From Rheinheimera sp. SA_1 (lineage in GTDB: Bacteria > Pseudomonadota > Gammaproteobacteria > Enterobacterales > Alteromonadaceae), in the NCBI RefSeq assembly GCF_001669775.1, contig NZ_LXWK01000011.1, positions 930,001-994,000 on the forward strand: 64,000 nt of DNA, read 5' to 3'. Below are positions 1 through 8,842 of the stretch, piece by piece. The notes below the pieces were generated by a model, which had not been told where the DNA came from, ran no database searches, and saw only the letters and a program-made list of their open reading frames with translations. How positions within the stretch are numbered: the stretch's first letter is position 1; every line of letters begins with the position of its first letter. The translations under genes were made by a program, and so were the position numbers.

Positions 1-567
1 GTGATGCAGGCGAAAACGGCCGGTTGCCTGGTCAGTTTTGATGTCAATTTACGGCATAACTTATGGCAGGAGGGCGTTGCCCATCGCGAGCGGGTCAATG
101 CGTTGGTGTGGCAGGCGGATATTGTGAAGTTTTCGCGGGATGAGTTGCAATATCTTTGTGATGGCTTCGAGTCAGCAGCGGCTTATCTTGAGCACTGCCT
201 ACAAGCCGGTTGCCAGTTATTGCTGGTTACCGACGGCGGTGGCAGGATTGACTATTATCGGGCCGGATCGGCGCCGGTAACGGTCACACCACCCAAAGTA
301 CAGGTGGTTGATACCACAGCCGGCGGTGATGCGTTTATCGGTGGTTTACTGTTTAGCCTCAGCTGTTTACCAGCTGCTTCATTGCCGCAAGGCGCCTTAT
401 TGCACGCTTGTATTGAATTTGCCACCGCCTGCGGCGCCGTCACTGTCACCCGACCAGGCGCTTTCCCCGCCCTGCCGGACGCAACTGAAATCCTCGCCGA
501 TTTGGCCAGTCGCCAGGTTGACGTACAAGCCTTAATACCCTTTTTGCCGGTCGCCCCGGCCTGTTGA
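1..567 (+). CDS. PfkB-family sugar kinase (fructokinase-like), 3' part
   Basis: C-terminal 188 residues of a ribokinase/PfkB-family carbohydrate kinase; the family is about 300 residues, so roughly the first third lies before the window and the GTG at base 1 is not taken as the start. SFDVNLRHNLW near the left edge is the substrate/ATP-lid segment usual in fructokinases. DTTAGGDAF (around residue 103) is the second PfkB signature, with the catalytic Asp kept; the usual order here is GAGD, while this copy has AGGD, still allowed by the family pattern. It would phosphorylate fructose or a similar hexose in the cytoplasm. It lies directly upstream of an AGE-type isomerase and two alpha-mannosidases, so phosphorylating fructose made from mannose fits. 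The family is clear; the exact sugar is inference. Confidence 0.85.
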   Translation: MMQAKTAGCLVSFDVNLRHNLWQEGVAHRERVNALVWQADIVKFSRDELQYLCDGFESAAAYLEHCLQAGCQLLLVTDGGGRIDYYRAGSAPVTVTPPKVQVVDTTAGGDAFIGGLLFSLSCLPAASLPQGALLHACIEFATACGAVTVTRPGAFPALPDATEILADLASRQVDVQALIPFLPVAPAC

Positions 568-581
568 ATTTCCGGAGATTG

Positions 582-1832
582 ATGATGCCAAGCACCTCAC
601 AGCCTAATAATTATTACGACCAGAATTTTATTCTGCAGCATTGTCAGGACATTCTGGGTTTTTATGATCCACGGGTAGTCGACCCATCCGGCGGTTATTT
701 CCACAATTACTTTGATAACGGCGAGTTGTTTAATCCGGGATTTAAACAGCTAGTGAGCAGCACCCGCATCGTCATTAACTACGCCACAGCGGCGATGTTA
801 TTTGCCGCTGATACAGATAAATCAGAGAAATACAAAGCAATCGCCCAGCACGGCCTGAACTATGTCGAGCAAGTGCACTGGCGCGAAGATATCCAGGGTT
901 ACGCCTGGACTTTACAAGACCACCAGCCGCTCGACACCACGCAACAAGCTTATGGTTATGCCTTTGTGCTGCTCTGTTACGCTGCTGTGCATAAAGCCGG
1001 TTTAATTAAAGACAGCCATAAACTCAACCAAACTTATCAGTTGCTGGAACAACGTTTCTGGCAAGCCGATTTTGGACTGTATGCCGATGAAATCAGCCCG
1101 CAAGGTGTGCTCAGTGATTATCGCGGCCAGAACGCCAATATGCATTTATGTGAAGCGATGCTGGCCGCTTATGAAGCCTGCGGCGAGCGGCTTTTCCTTG
1201 AGCGCGCCATGACCTTGGCGCAGAACATCACAGTGCGGCAAGCGGCGTTAACCGACGGCCTGGTGTGGGAACATTACACCCCCAGTTTCCAGCCGGACTG
1301 GAACTACAACAAAGCTGATCCGAAAAACCTGTACCGTCCCTGGGGTTTCCAACCTGGCCATCAGACCGAATGGACCAAGTTATTGCTGATTTTACACCGC
1401 CATCAACCGCGGGACTGGCTCGTCACCAAGGCGTGTGAACTGTTTGACCGCGCTTACGAGCAAGCCTGGGACGCCGAACATGGCGGCTTGATTTACGGTT
1501 TTGCGCCGGACGGTCGCTGGTGTGACGATGACAAATATTTCTGGGTGCAGGCCGAAAGTATGGCGGCGGCGGCGTTGTTGTACCAAACCACCGGCGCCGA
1601 AGTGTATTTAGTGGCGTATCAGAATTTATGGCAATACAGCTGGGATCATTTAATTGATCACCAATACGGCGCCTGGTTCCGCTTGCTAAACCGCGACAAC
1701 AGCAAAGTCAGCAGTGAGAAAAGCGCCGCCGGTGCCAAGTGCGACTACCACACCCTGTGTGCTTGCATTGAAGTGCTGCGTGGTATGGGATTTGCCAGCT
1801 TGCCGCTTGTTAGTTTTAACAGCGCAGACTAA
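582..1832 (+). CDS. AGE-family sugar epimerase/isomerase (mannose isomerase-like)
   Basis: N-acylglucosamine 2-epimerase (AGE) superfamily protein of about 416 residues, the usual length of these (alpha/alpha)6-barrel enzymes. Family features seen are YAFVLLCYAA near residue 130, the run ANMHLCEAMLAAYEA, WGFQPGHQTEW, and the final CDYHTLCACIEVLRG segment; the family's catalytic histidines sit in such segments. Members interconvert mannose and fructose, or epimerise glucose/mannose units. ATG 582 or 585 is preferred because GGAG at 574-577 is well placed; an upstream TTG overlaps the kinase stop. Position between the kinase and GH92 mannosidases suggests conversion of released mannose to fructose. 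Family assignment is firm; substrate is inference, and cellobiose or mannobiose epimerase activity is the alternative. Confidence 0.85.
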   Translation: MMPSTSQPNNYYDQNFILQHCQDILGFYDPRVVDPSGGYFHNYFDNGELFNPGFKQLVSSTRIVINYATAAMLFAADTDKSEKYKAIAQHGLNYVEQVHWREDIQGYAWTLQDHQPLDTTQQAYGYAFVLLCYAAVHKAGLIKDSHKLNQTYQLLEQRFWQADFGLYADEISPQGVLSDYRGQNANMHLCEAMLAAYEACGERLFLERAMTLAQNITVRQAALTDGLVWEHYTPSFQPDWNYNKADPKNLYRPWGFQPGHQTEWTKLLLILHRHQPRDWLVTKACELFDRAYEQAWDAEHGGLIYGFAPDGRWCDDDKYFWVQAESMAAAALLYQTTGAEVYLVAYQNLWQYSWDHLIDHQYGAWFRLLNRDNSKVSSEKSAAGAKCDYHTLCACIEVLRGMGFASLPLVSFNSAD

Positions 1833-1849
1833 GCCGGAGGCCGGGGTTG

Positions 1850-4243
1850 ATGCATAACTGCCATAATGATTCGGCAAAGGTTGTTTCGGCGAAGGCGATT
1901 GCAGTGTTGGCAAGCTTGCTGCTGATGGTTGGCGTCACTAGCTGCAGTCAGCCCGCACAGCAGGCGCCGCAACAAGCCACGGCTAACAACTCAGCTGATG
2001 AAGTGCTGACTGCTACCGATCCGCTGTTGTTTGTTGATCCGCTGATTGGCACTGACGGCAAGGGTAAAACCTACCCTGGCGCGACCGTGCCTTATGGCAT
2101 GGTACAACTAAGCCCCGACAATGGCCGCACCGGCTGGGACTGGATCGCCGGTTATTTTTACCCCGATACCATCATCGCCGGCTTTAGTCATACCCATTTA
2201 TCCGGCACCGGCGCCGGAGATTTATACGATATTTCCTTTATGCCACTGCGCTTGCCGCTCAAACGTGAAAAAACCGACGGCGGCCCGGCAGCAGGCACGC
2301 TGGTATCCAGCTTTTCGCATCAGCAGGAACAAGCCCAAGCCGGGTATTATCAGGTGTATTTGCCGGATTATCGGGTCAATGTTGAGCTGACTGCTGGCCT
2401 GCGGACCGGTTATCAGCGGTATCGGTTTGATGAAATACAAGCGGCAAATAGCGCCCCGCTCATCCGCCTCGATTTAGGCTATAGCCGCAACTGGGACAAA
2501 ACCACTGCCAGCGCCATTCGCATTATCGATGCTTACAGTATTGAAGGTTATCGTTATTCCAGCGGCTGGGCGCCCAAGCAAAAAGTGTATTTTTACACTA
2601 AGTTTTCAAAGCCAATCAGCAGCTTACAGTGGCAGCTGGCTTGCGACACTGAACAGTTGCAAGCTGATGGCAGCCTCAGTACTGTCGAATTGTCTGCCGC
2701 GGCCAAACAACAACAAGGCGTAGCAGTGGCGTTATTGCTGCAATTTGCCACTGCACATCGTGACATCACCGTCCGTACCGCGCTCAGCTCGGTCAGTAGC
2801 GACAACGCCCGGCAAAATCTGTTGGCTGAAGGCGAAGCGCTGAGCTTTGACGAAGTGAAACAACAAGCACAACAAGCCTGGCGCACCGAATTATCGCAAG
2901 TACAAGTGACCGCCAGTCGCGATAACTTAATCCAGTTTTATACCGCTTTATATCACAGCGCTTTAGCGCCCAGAGTTTTTGCCGACAGCGACGGCCGGTT
3001 TTTAGGCCCGGATGGCCAGGTGCATCAGCGCACTGACCATACCCATCATGATTTTTTCAGTTTATGGGATACTTTCCGCGCTTTGCATCCGTGGAAAACG
3101 TTGTTTAATCCAGAGCGTAATCAACAGCAGTTGTTGTCGTTACTGGATCACGCCGAGATCTCTGGCCTGCTGCCAGTGTGGAATTTTCAGGGCAACGAGA
3201 CCGATATGATGCTCGGTTACCACGCAGTGCCGGTGTTAGTGGACAACTACTTAAAGGGCCACTTAACCAGCAAACAGCCACAGGAACTTGGCGATAAAAT
3301 TCTGCAGTTAGCGGTTAAAAGTGCCAAACAGCAGGCATTTGGCTTACAAAGTTATCAGCAGCTTGGCTACGTGCCTTATGCCGAACGCAAATGGAATGTC
3401 GCGCTGACGCTGGAATATGCCTATGACGATTGGGCTATTGCCCGCTTGGCCGAACACTTAGGTAAGACTGACATTGCCGCCGAATTTCGCGCCCGCTCGC
3501 AAAACTATCACCAACATTTTGATACCACCACTGGCTTTATGCGCGCTAAAGACGGCGCAGGTAAATTCCGGATGCCGTTTGACCCGAACGCCTATCATCC
3601 GGAAGATTATTGTGAAGCCAATGCCTGGCAATACAGCTTTTTTGTGCCGCATGATGTGCCGGGCTTAATTGCTTTGTACGGCGGTCCGGCCGCGTTCACT
3701 GCCAAACTGGATCAGATGTTTAGTACTGCGCAGCTGATTTCCTCACAAACCAGCGCCTCACAAACCAGCTCCGCGCAACCGCTGCCAGAATGGATTTCCG
3801 GTTATATTGGCCAGTACGTGCATGGCAATGAACCCAGCCATCATGTGCCCTATTTGTACCAATACGCTGGTAAGCCTGCTAAAACGCAGGCGCTGGTGCG
3901 GCGGATTATGCACGAGCTGTATAGCACCAAGCCGGACGGCCTCGCTGGTAATGAAGATGCCGGGCAAATGTCGGCCTGGTATTTATTCAGCGCTTTGGGC
4001 TTTTATCCGGTGGATCCGGTATCCGGCGAGTACGTGTTGGGCAGCCCGGAAGTGCATCAGGCCATACTGCAACTGGGTAACGGTAAGCAGTTGACAGTTA
4101 AAGCTTTAAATCAGTCGCCGCAGCATCTGTATGTCAAAGCGGTGACTTTCAACGGCACGCCGGTGACTGGTTTTACTATCTCTCACCAGCAACTGATGCA
4201 AGGTGGCGAACTGATTTTTACCATGAGTGAGCAAGCACCATGA
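1850..4243 (+). CDS. GH92 alpha-mannosidase, lipoprotein
   Basis: Glycoside hydrolase family 92 enzyme of about 797 residues. The N-terminus has a basic stretch, a hydrophobic segment and the lipobox VTSC (Cys near residue 32), so it should be lipid-anchored. The mature part starts with the N-terminal beta-sandwich (VDPLIGTDGKG, YPGATVPYGMVQLSPD) followed by the (alpha/alpha)6 catalytic domain. GH92 hallmarks are NEPSHHVPYLY and GNEDAGQMSAWY, which carry catalytic acid and base residues in this Ca2+-dependent exo-alpha-mannosidase family. ATG 1850 follows GGAGG at 1836-1840; the TTG just before it is less likely. It is translationally coupled to the next GH92 gene through a 4-base ATGA overlap. 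It would trim alpha-linked mannose from glycans in the periplasm or at the cell surface. Confidence 0.92.
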   Translation: MHNCHNDSAKVVSAKAIAVLASLLLMVGVTSCSQPAQQAPQQATANNSADEVLTATDPLLFVDPLIGTDGKGKTYPGATVPYGMVQLSPDNGRTGWDWIAGYFYPDTIIAGFSHTHLSGTGAGDLYDISFMPLRLPLKREKTDGGPAAGTLVSSFSHQQEQAQAGYYQVYLPDYRVNVELTAGLRTGYQRYRFDEIQAANSAPLIRLDLGYSRNWDKTTASAIRIIDAYSIEGYRYSSGWAPKQKVYFYTKFSKPISSLQWQLACDTEQLQADGSLSTVELSAAAKQQQGVAVALLLQFATAHRDITVRTALSSVSSDNARQNLLAEGEALSFDEVKQQAQQAWRTELSQVQVTASRDNLIQFYTALYHSALAPRVFADSDGRFLGPDGQVHQRTDHTHHDFFSLWDTFRALHPWKTLFNPERNQQQLLSLLDHAEISGLLPVWNFQGNETDMMLGYHAVPVLVDNYLKGHLTSKQPQELGDKILQLAVKSAKQQAFGLQSYQQLGYVPYAERKWNVALTLEYAYDDWAIARLAEHLGKTDIAAEFRARSQNYHQHFDTTTGFMRAKDGAGKFRMPFDPNAYHPEDYCEANAWQYSFFVPHDVPGLIALYGGPAAFTAKLDQMFSTAQLISSQTSASQTSSAQPLPEWISGYIGQYVHGNEPSHHVPYLYQYAGKPAKTQALVRRIMHELYSTKPDGLAGNEDAGQMSAWYLFSALGFYPVDPVSGEYVLGSPEVHQAILQLGNGKQLTVKALNQSPQHLYVKAVTFNGTPVTGFTISHQQLMQGGELIFTMSEQAP

Positions 4244-6603
4244 AGTTGAACAAGCGATTTGCGTATTTTGCGATGCCACAAGGTCTGCTATTTGGATTGC
4301 TGCTCAGTCTGCCAGCGGCTCCGCTGCAGGCTAAAGAAATGCCAGCCAGCTCCAGCCCCAGCCCCAGCCAATACGTAAACCCTTTTATCGGTACCGCCAA
4401 CTTTGGCGCCACCCACCCCGGCGCGCAGTATCCGCAAGCACTGGTATCAGTGGCGCCTTTTAATGTCGCTTTTGATGGCAAAAGCGCCGACGGCAATAAA
4501 CTAAACCAATTTGAAAAAGACGCCGCCTGGAATTCGCGCGGTTATATCTTCGAGAATAAATTCCTGACCGGCTTTAGCCATGTCAATTTAAGTGGCGTGG
4601 GCTGTCCGGATTTGGGTGTACTACTGCTGATGCCAACTAGCGGCGCGCTGGAACTGGACGCCGAAAAATATGGTTCCACTTATCAGGATGAACAAGCCAG
4701 CCCTGGTTATTACCGAACTGAAATCAGCAAATACAACACAACAGCCGAAGTCACCAGCACCTTACGCAGCGGTCGCAGCCGCTTTACCTTTCCGGCCGGT
4801 CAGGCCAATATTCTGCTGAATTTAGGGCTTGGCCTGACCAACGAAAGTGGCGGCAGTCTGCAAATTAATTCCGCCACTGAAGTGCAAGGCAGCCGCAGCA
4901 TTGGCACTTTTTGTTATCACAGCGAACAAGCGCGGCCGGTGTATTTTGTAGCCCGTTTTAACAAACCAGCGCAGCGTTTTGGCGGTTTTAAAAAAATGCC
5001 GTTATACAAAAATGTCGAAGCCGAGTGGATGCCACATAACAACAACTACAAAGCCTACCCTTTTCACCGCCAGGTGCTGAGCGGTGATGATATCGGCGCT
5101 TATTTCAGCTTTGACAACAAGGTTGGCGAGGTGATTGAAGTCGAGCTGGGGGTATCCTGGGTCAGTATCGACAACGCGCGGCAAAATCTGGATGCAGAGC
5201 AATATCAGACGGCTTCGACTTCAGCGCCGACAGTGTCAGCAAAACGCTTAAGCTTTGACGAATTACGCCAGCGTTCAGTGCAAGCATGGGACAACCTGCT
5301 TAGCCGCATCGATATCGATGCCAGCCAAACCGACAAAACCTTGTTTTACACCGCCTTGTATCACAGCCTGATCCACCCGAGCATTATCAGCGACGTCAAT
5401 GGCGATTACCCATTGATGGGCGAGTTCGCTGCAGATAAACCTTTGTTTGGCAATAATAAAAATCAGCCACGCTATTCGGTGTTTTCATTATGGGACAGCA
5501 ATCGCAATGTGCATCCGCTACTTAGCCTGGTCTATCCGGAGTTGCAAAGCGCGATGGTGCAGACGATGGTAGCGATGAGTCAGGAACATGGCTGGCTGCC
5601 AAAATGGGAGCTGGTTGGTATCGAAACCAAAGTGATGGTCGGCGACCCGGCGGCGGTGGTGATTGCCGATACTTATTTACGTGGCATCCGCGATTTTGAT
5701 GTAAAAACCGCTTATCAGGCGATGAAAAAAGCCGCATTGACGGCGACGAATAACCCGCTGCGACCAGAAAATGCTGATTATCTTAAGCTCAGCTACGTGC
5801 CGGTCGACGACGAAGGTCCTTATGATGGCAGTGTATCCACCAGCCTGGAATATTATCTGGCCGATGCCGCCATTGGCCGTTTGGCAGCCGCGCTTGGACA
5901 CACCGATGACGCCGCGTTGTTTCAGCAAAAATCGCTGAATTATCAGAAGTTATTCGACGCTTCGACCGGTATGCTAAGGCCAAAAAAACGTAACGGCGAA
6001 TGGCATAGCCCGTTTAATCCGGACAGCGGCCGCAACTTTGAACCCACCGCTGGGTATATCGAAGGTACCGCCTGGAATTACCGGTTTTATGTGCCACACG
6101 ATGTGCCGGGCTTGATCAAGCTATTGGGCGAAGACGAGTTTGTCCGGCAACTGGATCTGACCTTTGACAGCGGCAAATTTGATATGGCGAATGAGCCGGA
6201 TATTACTTATCCGTTTTTGTACAACTATTTATTGCAAAGCGGCAGCAGCGCTTTATCGCAAAGCCAAAGCTCAGCCCGGGTCAAACAGCTTATAAAACAG
6301 CATTACCACAACACCCCAGCCGGTTTACCCGGCAACGATGACACCGGCACCCTATCCAGCTGGCTGGTATTTAGCATGCTCGGACTCTACCCCACCGATC
6401 CCGGCAACCCAACCTACACCCTATTCGCCCCAACGGTAAAAAGCGCACGCATCAGCCTAAACCCAGCTTATTACCCTGGAAAAACACTGGAAATTCAACA
6501 GAATGCTGCAAGCAACTCTAGCTACAGCTGGCAAGATAAAGCGCTGAAAACCCCATTTATCAGCCATCAACAGCTGGTGCAAGGTGGTGTGTTACGTTTG
6601 TAA
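4240..6603 (+). CDS. GH92 alpha-mannosidase, secreted
   Basis: Second GH92 enzyme, 787 residues, divergent from its neighbour. A type I signal peptide (residues 1 to about 31, ending LQA) replaces the lipobox, so this one should be soluble in the periplasm. It shows YVNPFIGTANFGATHPGAQYP at the start of the beta-sandwich domain, FSVFSLWDSNRNVHPL in the catalytic barrel, ANEPDITYPFLYNYLL and GNDDTGTLSSWLVFSMLGLYP, equivalent to the catalytic segments of the upstream copy. ATG 4240 overlaps the previous stop by 4 bases. Two diverged GH92 paralogues side by side are usual in mannan or N-glycan utilisation loci, where they take different linkages (alpha-1,2, -1,3, -1,6 or mannose-phosphate); which one each prefers cannot be read here. 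It is the last gene of the operon, followed at once by a long palindrome. Confidence 0.92.
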   Translation: MKLNKRFAYFAMPQGLLFGLLLSLPAAPLQAKEMPASSSPSPSQYVNPFIGTANFGATHPGAQYPQALVSVAPFNVAFDGKSADGNKLNQFEKDAAWNSRGYIFENKFLTGFSHVNLSGVGCPDLGVLLLMPTSGALELDAEKYGSTYQDEQASPGYYRTEISKYNTTAEVTSTLRSGRSRFTFPAGQANILLNLGLGLTNESGGSLQINSATEVQGSRSIGTFCYHSEQARPVYFVARFNKPAQRFGGFKKMPLYKNVEAEWMPHNNNYKAYPFHRQVLSGDDIGAYFSFDNKVGEVIEVELGVSWVSIDNARQNLDAEQYQTASTSAPTVSAKRLSFDELRQRSVQAWDNLLSRIDIDASQTDKTLFYTALYHSLIHPSIISDVNGDYPLMGEFAADKPLFGNNKNQPRYSVFSLWDSNRNVHPLLSLVYPELQSAMVQTMVAMSQEHGWLPKWELVGIETKVMVGDPAAVVIADTYLRGIRDFDVKTAYQAMKKAALTATNNPLRPENADYLKLSYVPVDDEGPYDGSVSTSLEYYLADAAIGRLAAALGHTDDAALFQQKSLNYQKLFDASTGMLRPKKRNGEWHSPFNPDSGRNFEPTAGYIEGTAWNYRFYVPHDVPGLIKLLGEDEFVRQLDLTFDSGKFDMANEPDITYPFLYNYLLQSGSSALSQSQSSARVKQLIKQHYHNTPAGLPGNDDTGTLSSWLVFSMLGLYPTDPGNPTYTLFAPTVKSARISLNPAYYPGKTLEIQQNAASNSSYSWQDKALKTPFISHQQLVQGGVLRL

Positions 6604-6607
6604 TTTC

Positions 6608-6661
6608 TGGGGTCAGAGTCAATTGTTAACAGATTTTTGTTAACAATTGACTCTGACCCCA
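6608..6661. repeat. Long perfect palindrome (REP/MITE-like, possible bidirectional terminator)
   Basis: A 23-bp perfect inverted repeat (left arm 6608-6630, right arm 6639-6661) around an 8-base T-rich loop (6631-6638). It fills the gap between the convergent GH92 and lysR genes, starting 5 bases after one stop and ending 5 bases before the other. The arm GGGGTCAGAGTCAATTG resembles short palindromes I recall as scattered near REP-associated tyrosine transposases in gammaproteobacteria. The very stable stem between convergent genes could also stop transcription both ways, though no clear T-tract follows it. The structure is directly visible; the mobile origin is inference. Confidence 0.75.
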
Positions 6662-6665
6662 AATG

Positions 6666-7571
6666 TTAATTGATTCTAGCCAACTGCTGCGCCACCCGAA
6701 TTCTCAGTTCATCACGCAGCAGCAACACCGTTGGGCTGACCTGAGCGCGGCTGGCGCAGACCAGATTGAGTTGCTGTGGGTGTGGTTTGAATTCTGGTAG
6801 TAGCGAAATGACCCGGCCGACGCGTAAATCTTCCGACATATCCAACGCTGATTTGAGTGCAATGCCTTTGCCACTGACTGCCCAGCGCCGGACGATTTCG
6901 GCGTCGTTGCTGACGCGGTTGCCGCTGACGCTGACCGTAAAAGGATCGTCTTGATAGCCAAAATGCCAGTTAGCAAAGGTGCGTTGGTCGATGAGATACA
7001 ACAAGCAGTTATGTTGTTGTAAATCAATTGGATGCAGCGGCTTACCATGTATCGCCAGATAGCTTGGCGCAGCACACAACACCCGTGGCACATCGGCAAT
7101 ATGAAAGGACACCAGATTTGAATCCGGCAAGGCGCCATAACGCAGCGCGACGTCAACTTGCTCGGCAGTGAGGCCGGCAATTTTATCGGAAAGCTCCAGC
7201 CGGATGCGCAAATCCGGATGTTGATCCTGCAGCTCATCCAGCCAGGGCAATAATAGATTTCGCCCCAGATCGCTTGGTGCAGTCAGTCGTAATTCACCGC
7301 CAATCCGGCCACTTTGTTCGGTCAATTCCTGCTTGCCCTGCTCCAGCGCGGTCAATGCATTCTGGCAATGCTGCAGGAATTTTTCGCCAGCGCTACTGAG
7401 TTTCAGCGAACGGGTGCTGCGAATTATTAGCGCGGTACCCACATAAAGCTCCAGCCGTTTCAGCGCTGCGGAAGCGGCGGCGGGCGTTAAATCAAATTGC
7501 CGGGCAGCGGCACTGATACTGCCGGTGACCACAATTTGTTGAAACAGTTTTAAATCCTGAAGTTGCAGCAT
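6666..7571 (-). CDS. LysR-family transcriptional regulator
   Basis: About 301 residues, typical LysR length. The N-terminal winged helix-turn-helix reads SISAAARQFDLTPAAASAAL around residues 17-36. It is followed by the linker helix and the periplasmic-binding-protein-like effector domain (for example LRLTAPSDLGRNLLLPWLDE and VDVALRYGALPDSNLV), as in the CrgA/DmlR-like subgroup. The start is ATG 7571; a TTG two codons upstream is possible. It is transcribed away from the MDR dehydrogenase with a 134-bp shared control region, the classic LysR arrangement, so it probably regulates that gene and itself. The inducer is unknown. Confidence 0.93.
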   Translation of the reverse strand: MLQLQDLKLFQQIVVTGSISAAARQFDLTPAAASAALKRLELYVGTALIIRSTRSLKLSSAGEKFLQHCQNALTALEQGKQELTEQSGRIGGELRLTAPSDLGRNLLLPWLDELQDQHPDLRIRLELSDKIAGLTAEQVDVALRYGALPDSNLVSFHIADVPRVLCAAPSYLAIHGKPLHPIDLQQHNCLLYLIDQRTFANWHFGYQDDPFTVSVSGNRVSNDAEIVRRWAVSGKGIALKSALDMSEDLRVGRVISLLPEFKPHPQQLNLVCASRAQVSPTVLLLRDELRIRVAQQLARIN

Positions 7572-7705
7572 TTTCAAATTTTATTTGATAAAGAATGTGT
7601 TTTTAGATGGTTTTTCTAATGATGTCAAACCGGCACAATGCGCGTCATTCAAGCCAGTTACTTTTTGAACAATCAATTTAAATCGAATAAACCCGGAGTT
7701 TTTAA

Positions 7706-8800
7706 ATGACACAACAAACCCAAACGACTTTACCAACAACGTTACCGACTTCTTTACCAAAAACCATGCGCGCCATCGGTTATACCGCATCGTTACCGAT
7801 CGACAATCCGCAAGCACTGCAGGATTTAACACTGCCATTACCAAGCTTAAAACCGCATGATTTATTGGTGAAGATTAGCGCCATCGCCGCCAATCCGGTT
7901 GATTATAAAATCCGTCAGAACCGCCCGGGCAGCACAGAAAAACCAGAGATCCTCGGCTGGGATGCAGTGGGTACTGTGGTCGCCACTGGCGAAGCTGTGA
8001 CTTTATTCCAAACAGGTGACCAGGTGTTTTACGCCGGAGCGCTCGACAGACCCGGTGCTAACAGTGAATTTCATGCGGTTGACGAGCGTCTGGTCGGCCA
8101 CAAACCAAAAACCCTCAGCGATGCCGAAGCTGCAGCTTTACCGCTAACCGCCATTACCGCTTGGGAATTGTTATTTGACCGGCTACAGCTGAATCAGCCA
8201 GCAACAACGCCACCAACCTACACCCCAAAAGTACTGCTGATTAGCGGCGCCGCCGGTGGTGTGGGTTCGGTGATGGTGCAACTGGCCAAACTGCGCACCG
8301 ATGCCATTGTGATTGGCACTGCTTCCAGGCCGGAAAGTCAGGATTGGGTGAAGGCGTTAGGTGCTGATTATGTGATTAATCACCAGTTGCCGCTGGCGGA
8401 AGAACTGGCGCGTATCGGCATCAACGAAGTCAGCCATATCGCCAGCCTGGTCGATACCGCCGCCTATTATGATCAGTTTATTGCCGCCTTAGCGCCACAA
8501 GGCAAGCTAGCGCTGATTGATGACCCAAAAACCGCGCTGGATATCCGGCCGCTGAAGCTAAAAAGCCTGAGCCTGCACTGGGAACTGATGTTTACCCGTT
8601 CATTATTCCAGACGCCGGATCAACAACAGCAACATCAGCTACTAAACCAAGTCGCAGCGCTGGTCGATAGCGGTCAGTTGAAAACCACGGTTGGCCAACA
8701 GCTGGGGGCTATCAACGCGACCAATCTACGCCAGGCGCATGCGTTACTGGAACAAGGCCAAGTGATTGGCAAGTTGGTGTTAAGTGGTTTTGCTGACTAA
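7706..8800 (+). CDS. Zinc-type MDR alcohol dehydrogenase/quinone oxidoreductase family protein
   Basis: 364-residue medium-chain dehydrogenase/reductase. The N-terminal GroES-like domain includes ISAIAANPVDYKIRQN and GWDAVGTVVATG. The Rossmann domain has the nucleotide-binding turn LLISGAAGGVGSVMVQLAK near residue 180, then DYVINH. The catalytic-zinc Cys and His of true alcohol dehydrogenases are not in their usual positions, so a zinc-free NAD(P)H quinone reductase or enoyl reductase is more likely; the closest match I recall is the TIGR02817-type zinc-binding alcohol dehydrogenase family. ATG 7706 follows GGAG at 7695-7698. The residues before PKTMRAIGY are a low-complexity Thr/Gln/Pro tail. 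It is divergent from the LysR gene and ends in a strong hairpin. Confidence 0.88.
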   Translation: MTQQTQTTLPTTLPTSLPKTMRAIGYTASLPIDNPQALQDLTLPLPSLKPHDLLVKISAIAANPVDYKIRQNRPGSTEKPEILGWDAVGTVVATGEAVTLFQTGDQVFYAGALDRPGANSEFHAVDERLVGHKPKTLSDAEAAALPLTAITAWELLFDRLQLNQPATTPPTYTPKVLLISGAAGGVGSVMVQLAKLRTDAIVIGTASRPESQDWVKALGADYVINHQLPLAEELARIGINEVSHIASLVDTAAYYDQFIAALAPQGKLALIDDPKTALDIRPLKLKSLSLHWELMFTRSLFQTPDQQQQHQLLNQVAALVDSGQLKTTVGQQLGAINATNLRQAHALLEQGQVIGKLVLSGFAD

Positions 8801-8812
8801 GAACCACAGTCA

Positions 8813-8842
8813 AAGCGGCTGAAATCCAAATTTCAGCCGCTT
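8813..8842. terminator. Bidirectional terminator-like hairpin between convergent genes
   Basis: A perfect 13-bp inverted repeat AAGCGGCTGAAAT with a 4-base loop, 12 bases after the dehydrogenase stop and reaching into the stop codon of the convergent MFS gene. A-rich and T-rich stem ends serve both directions, but no long U-tract follows, so terminator strength is uncertain. Confidence 0.7.
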
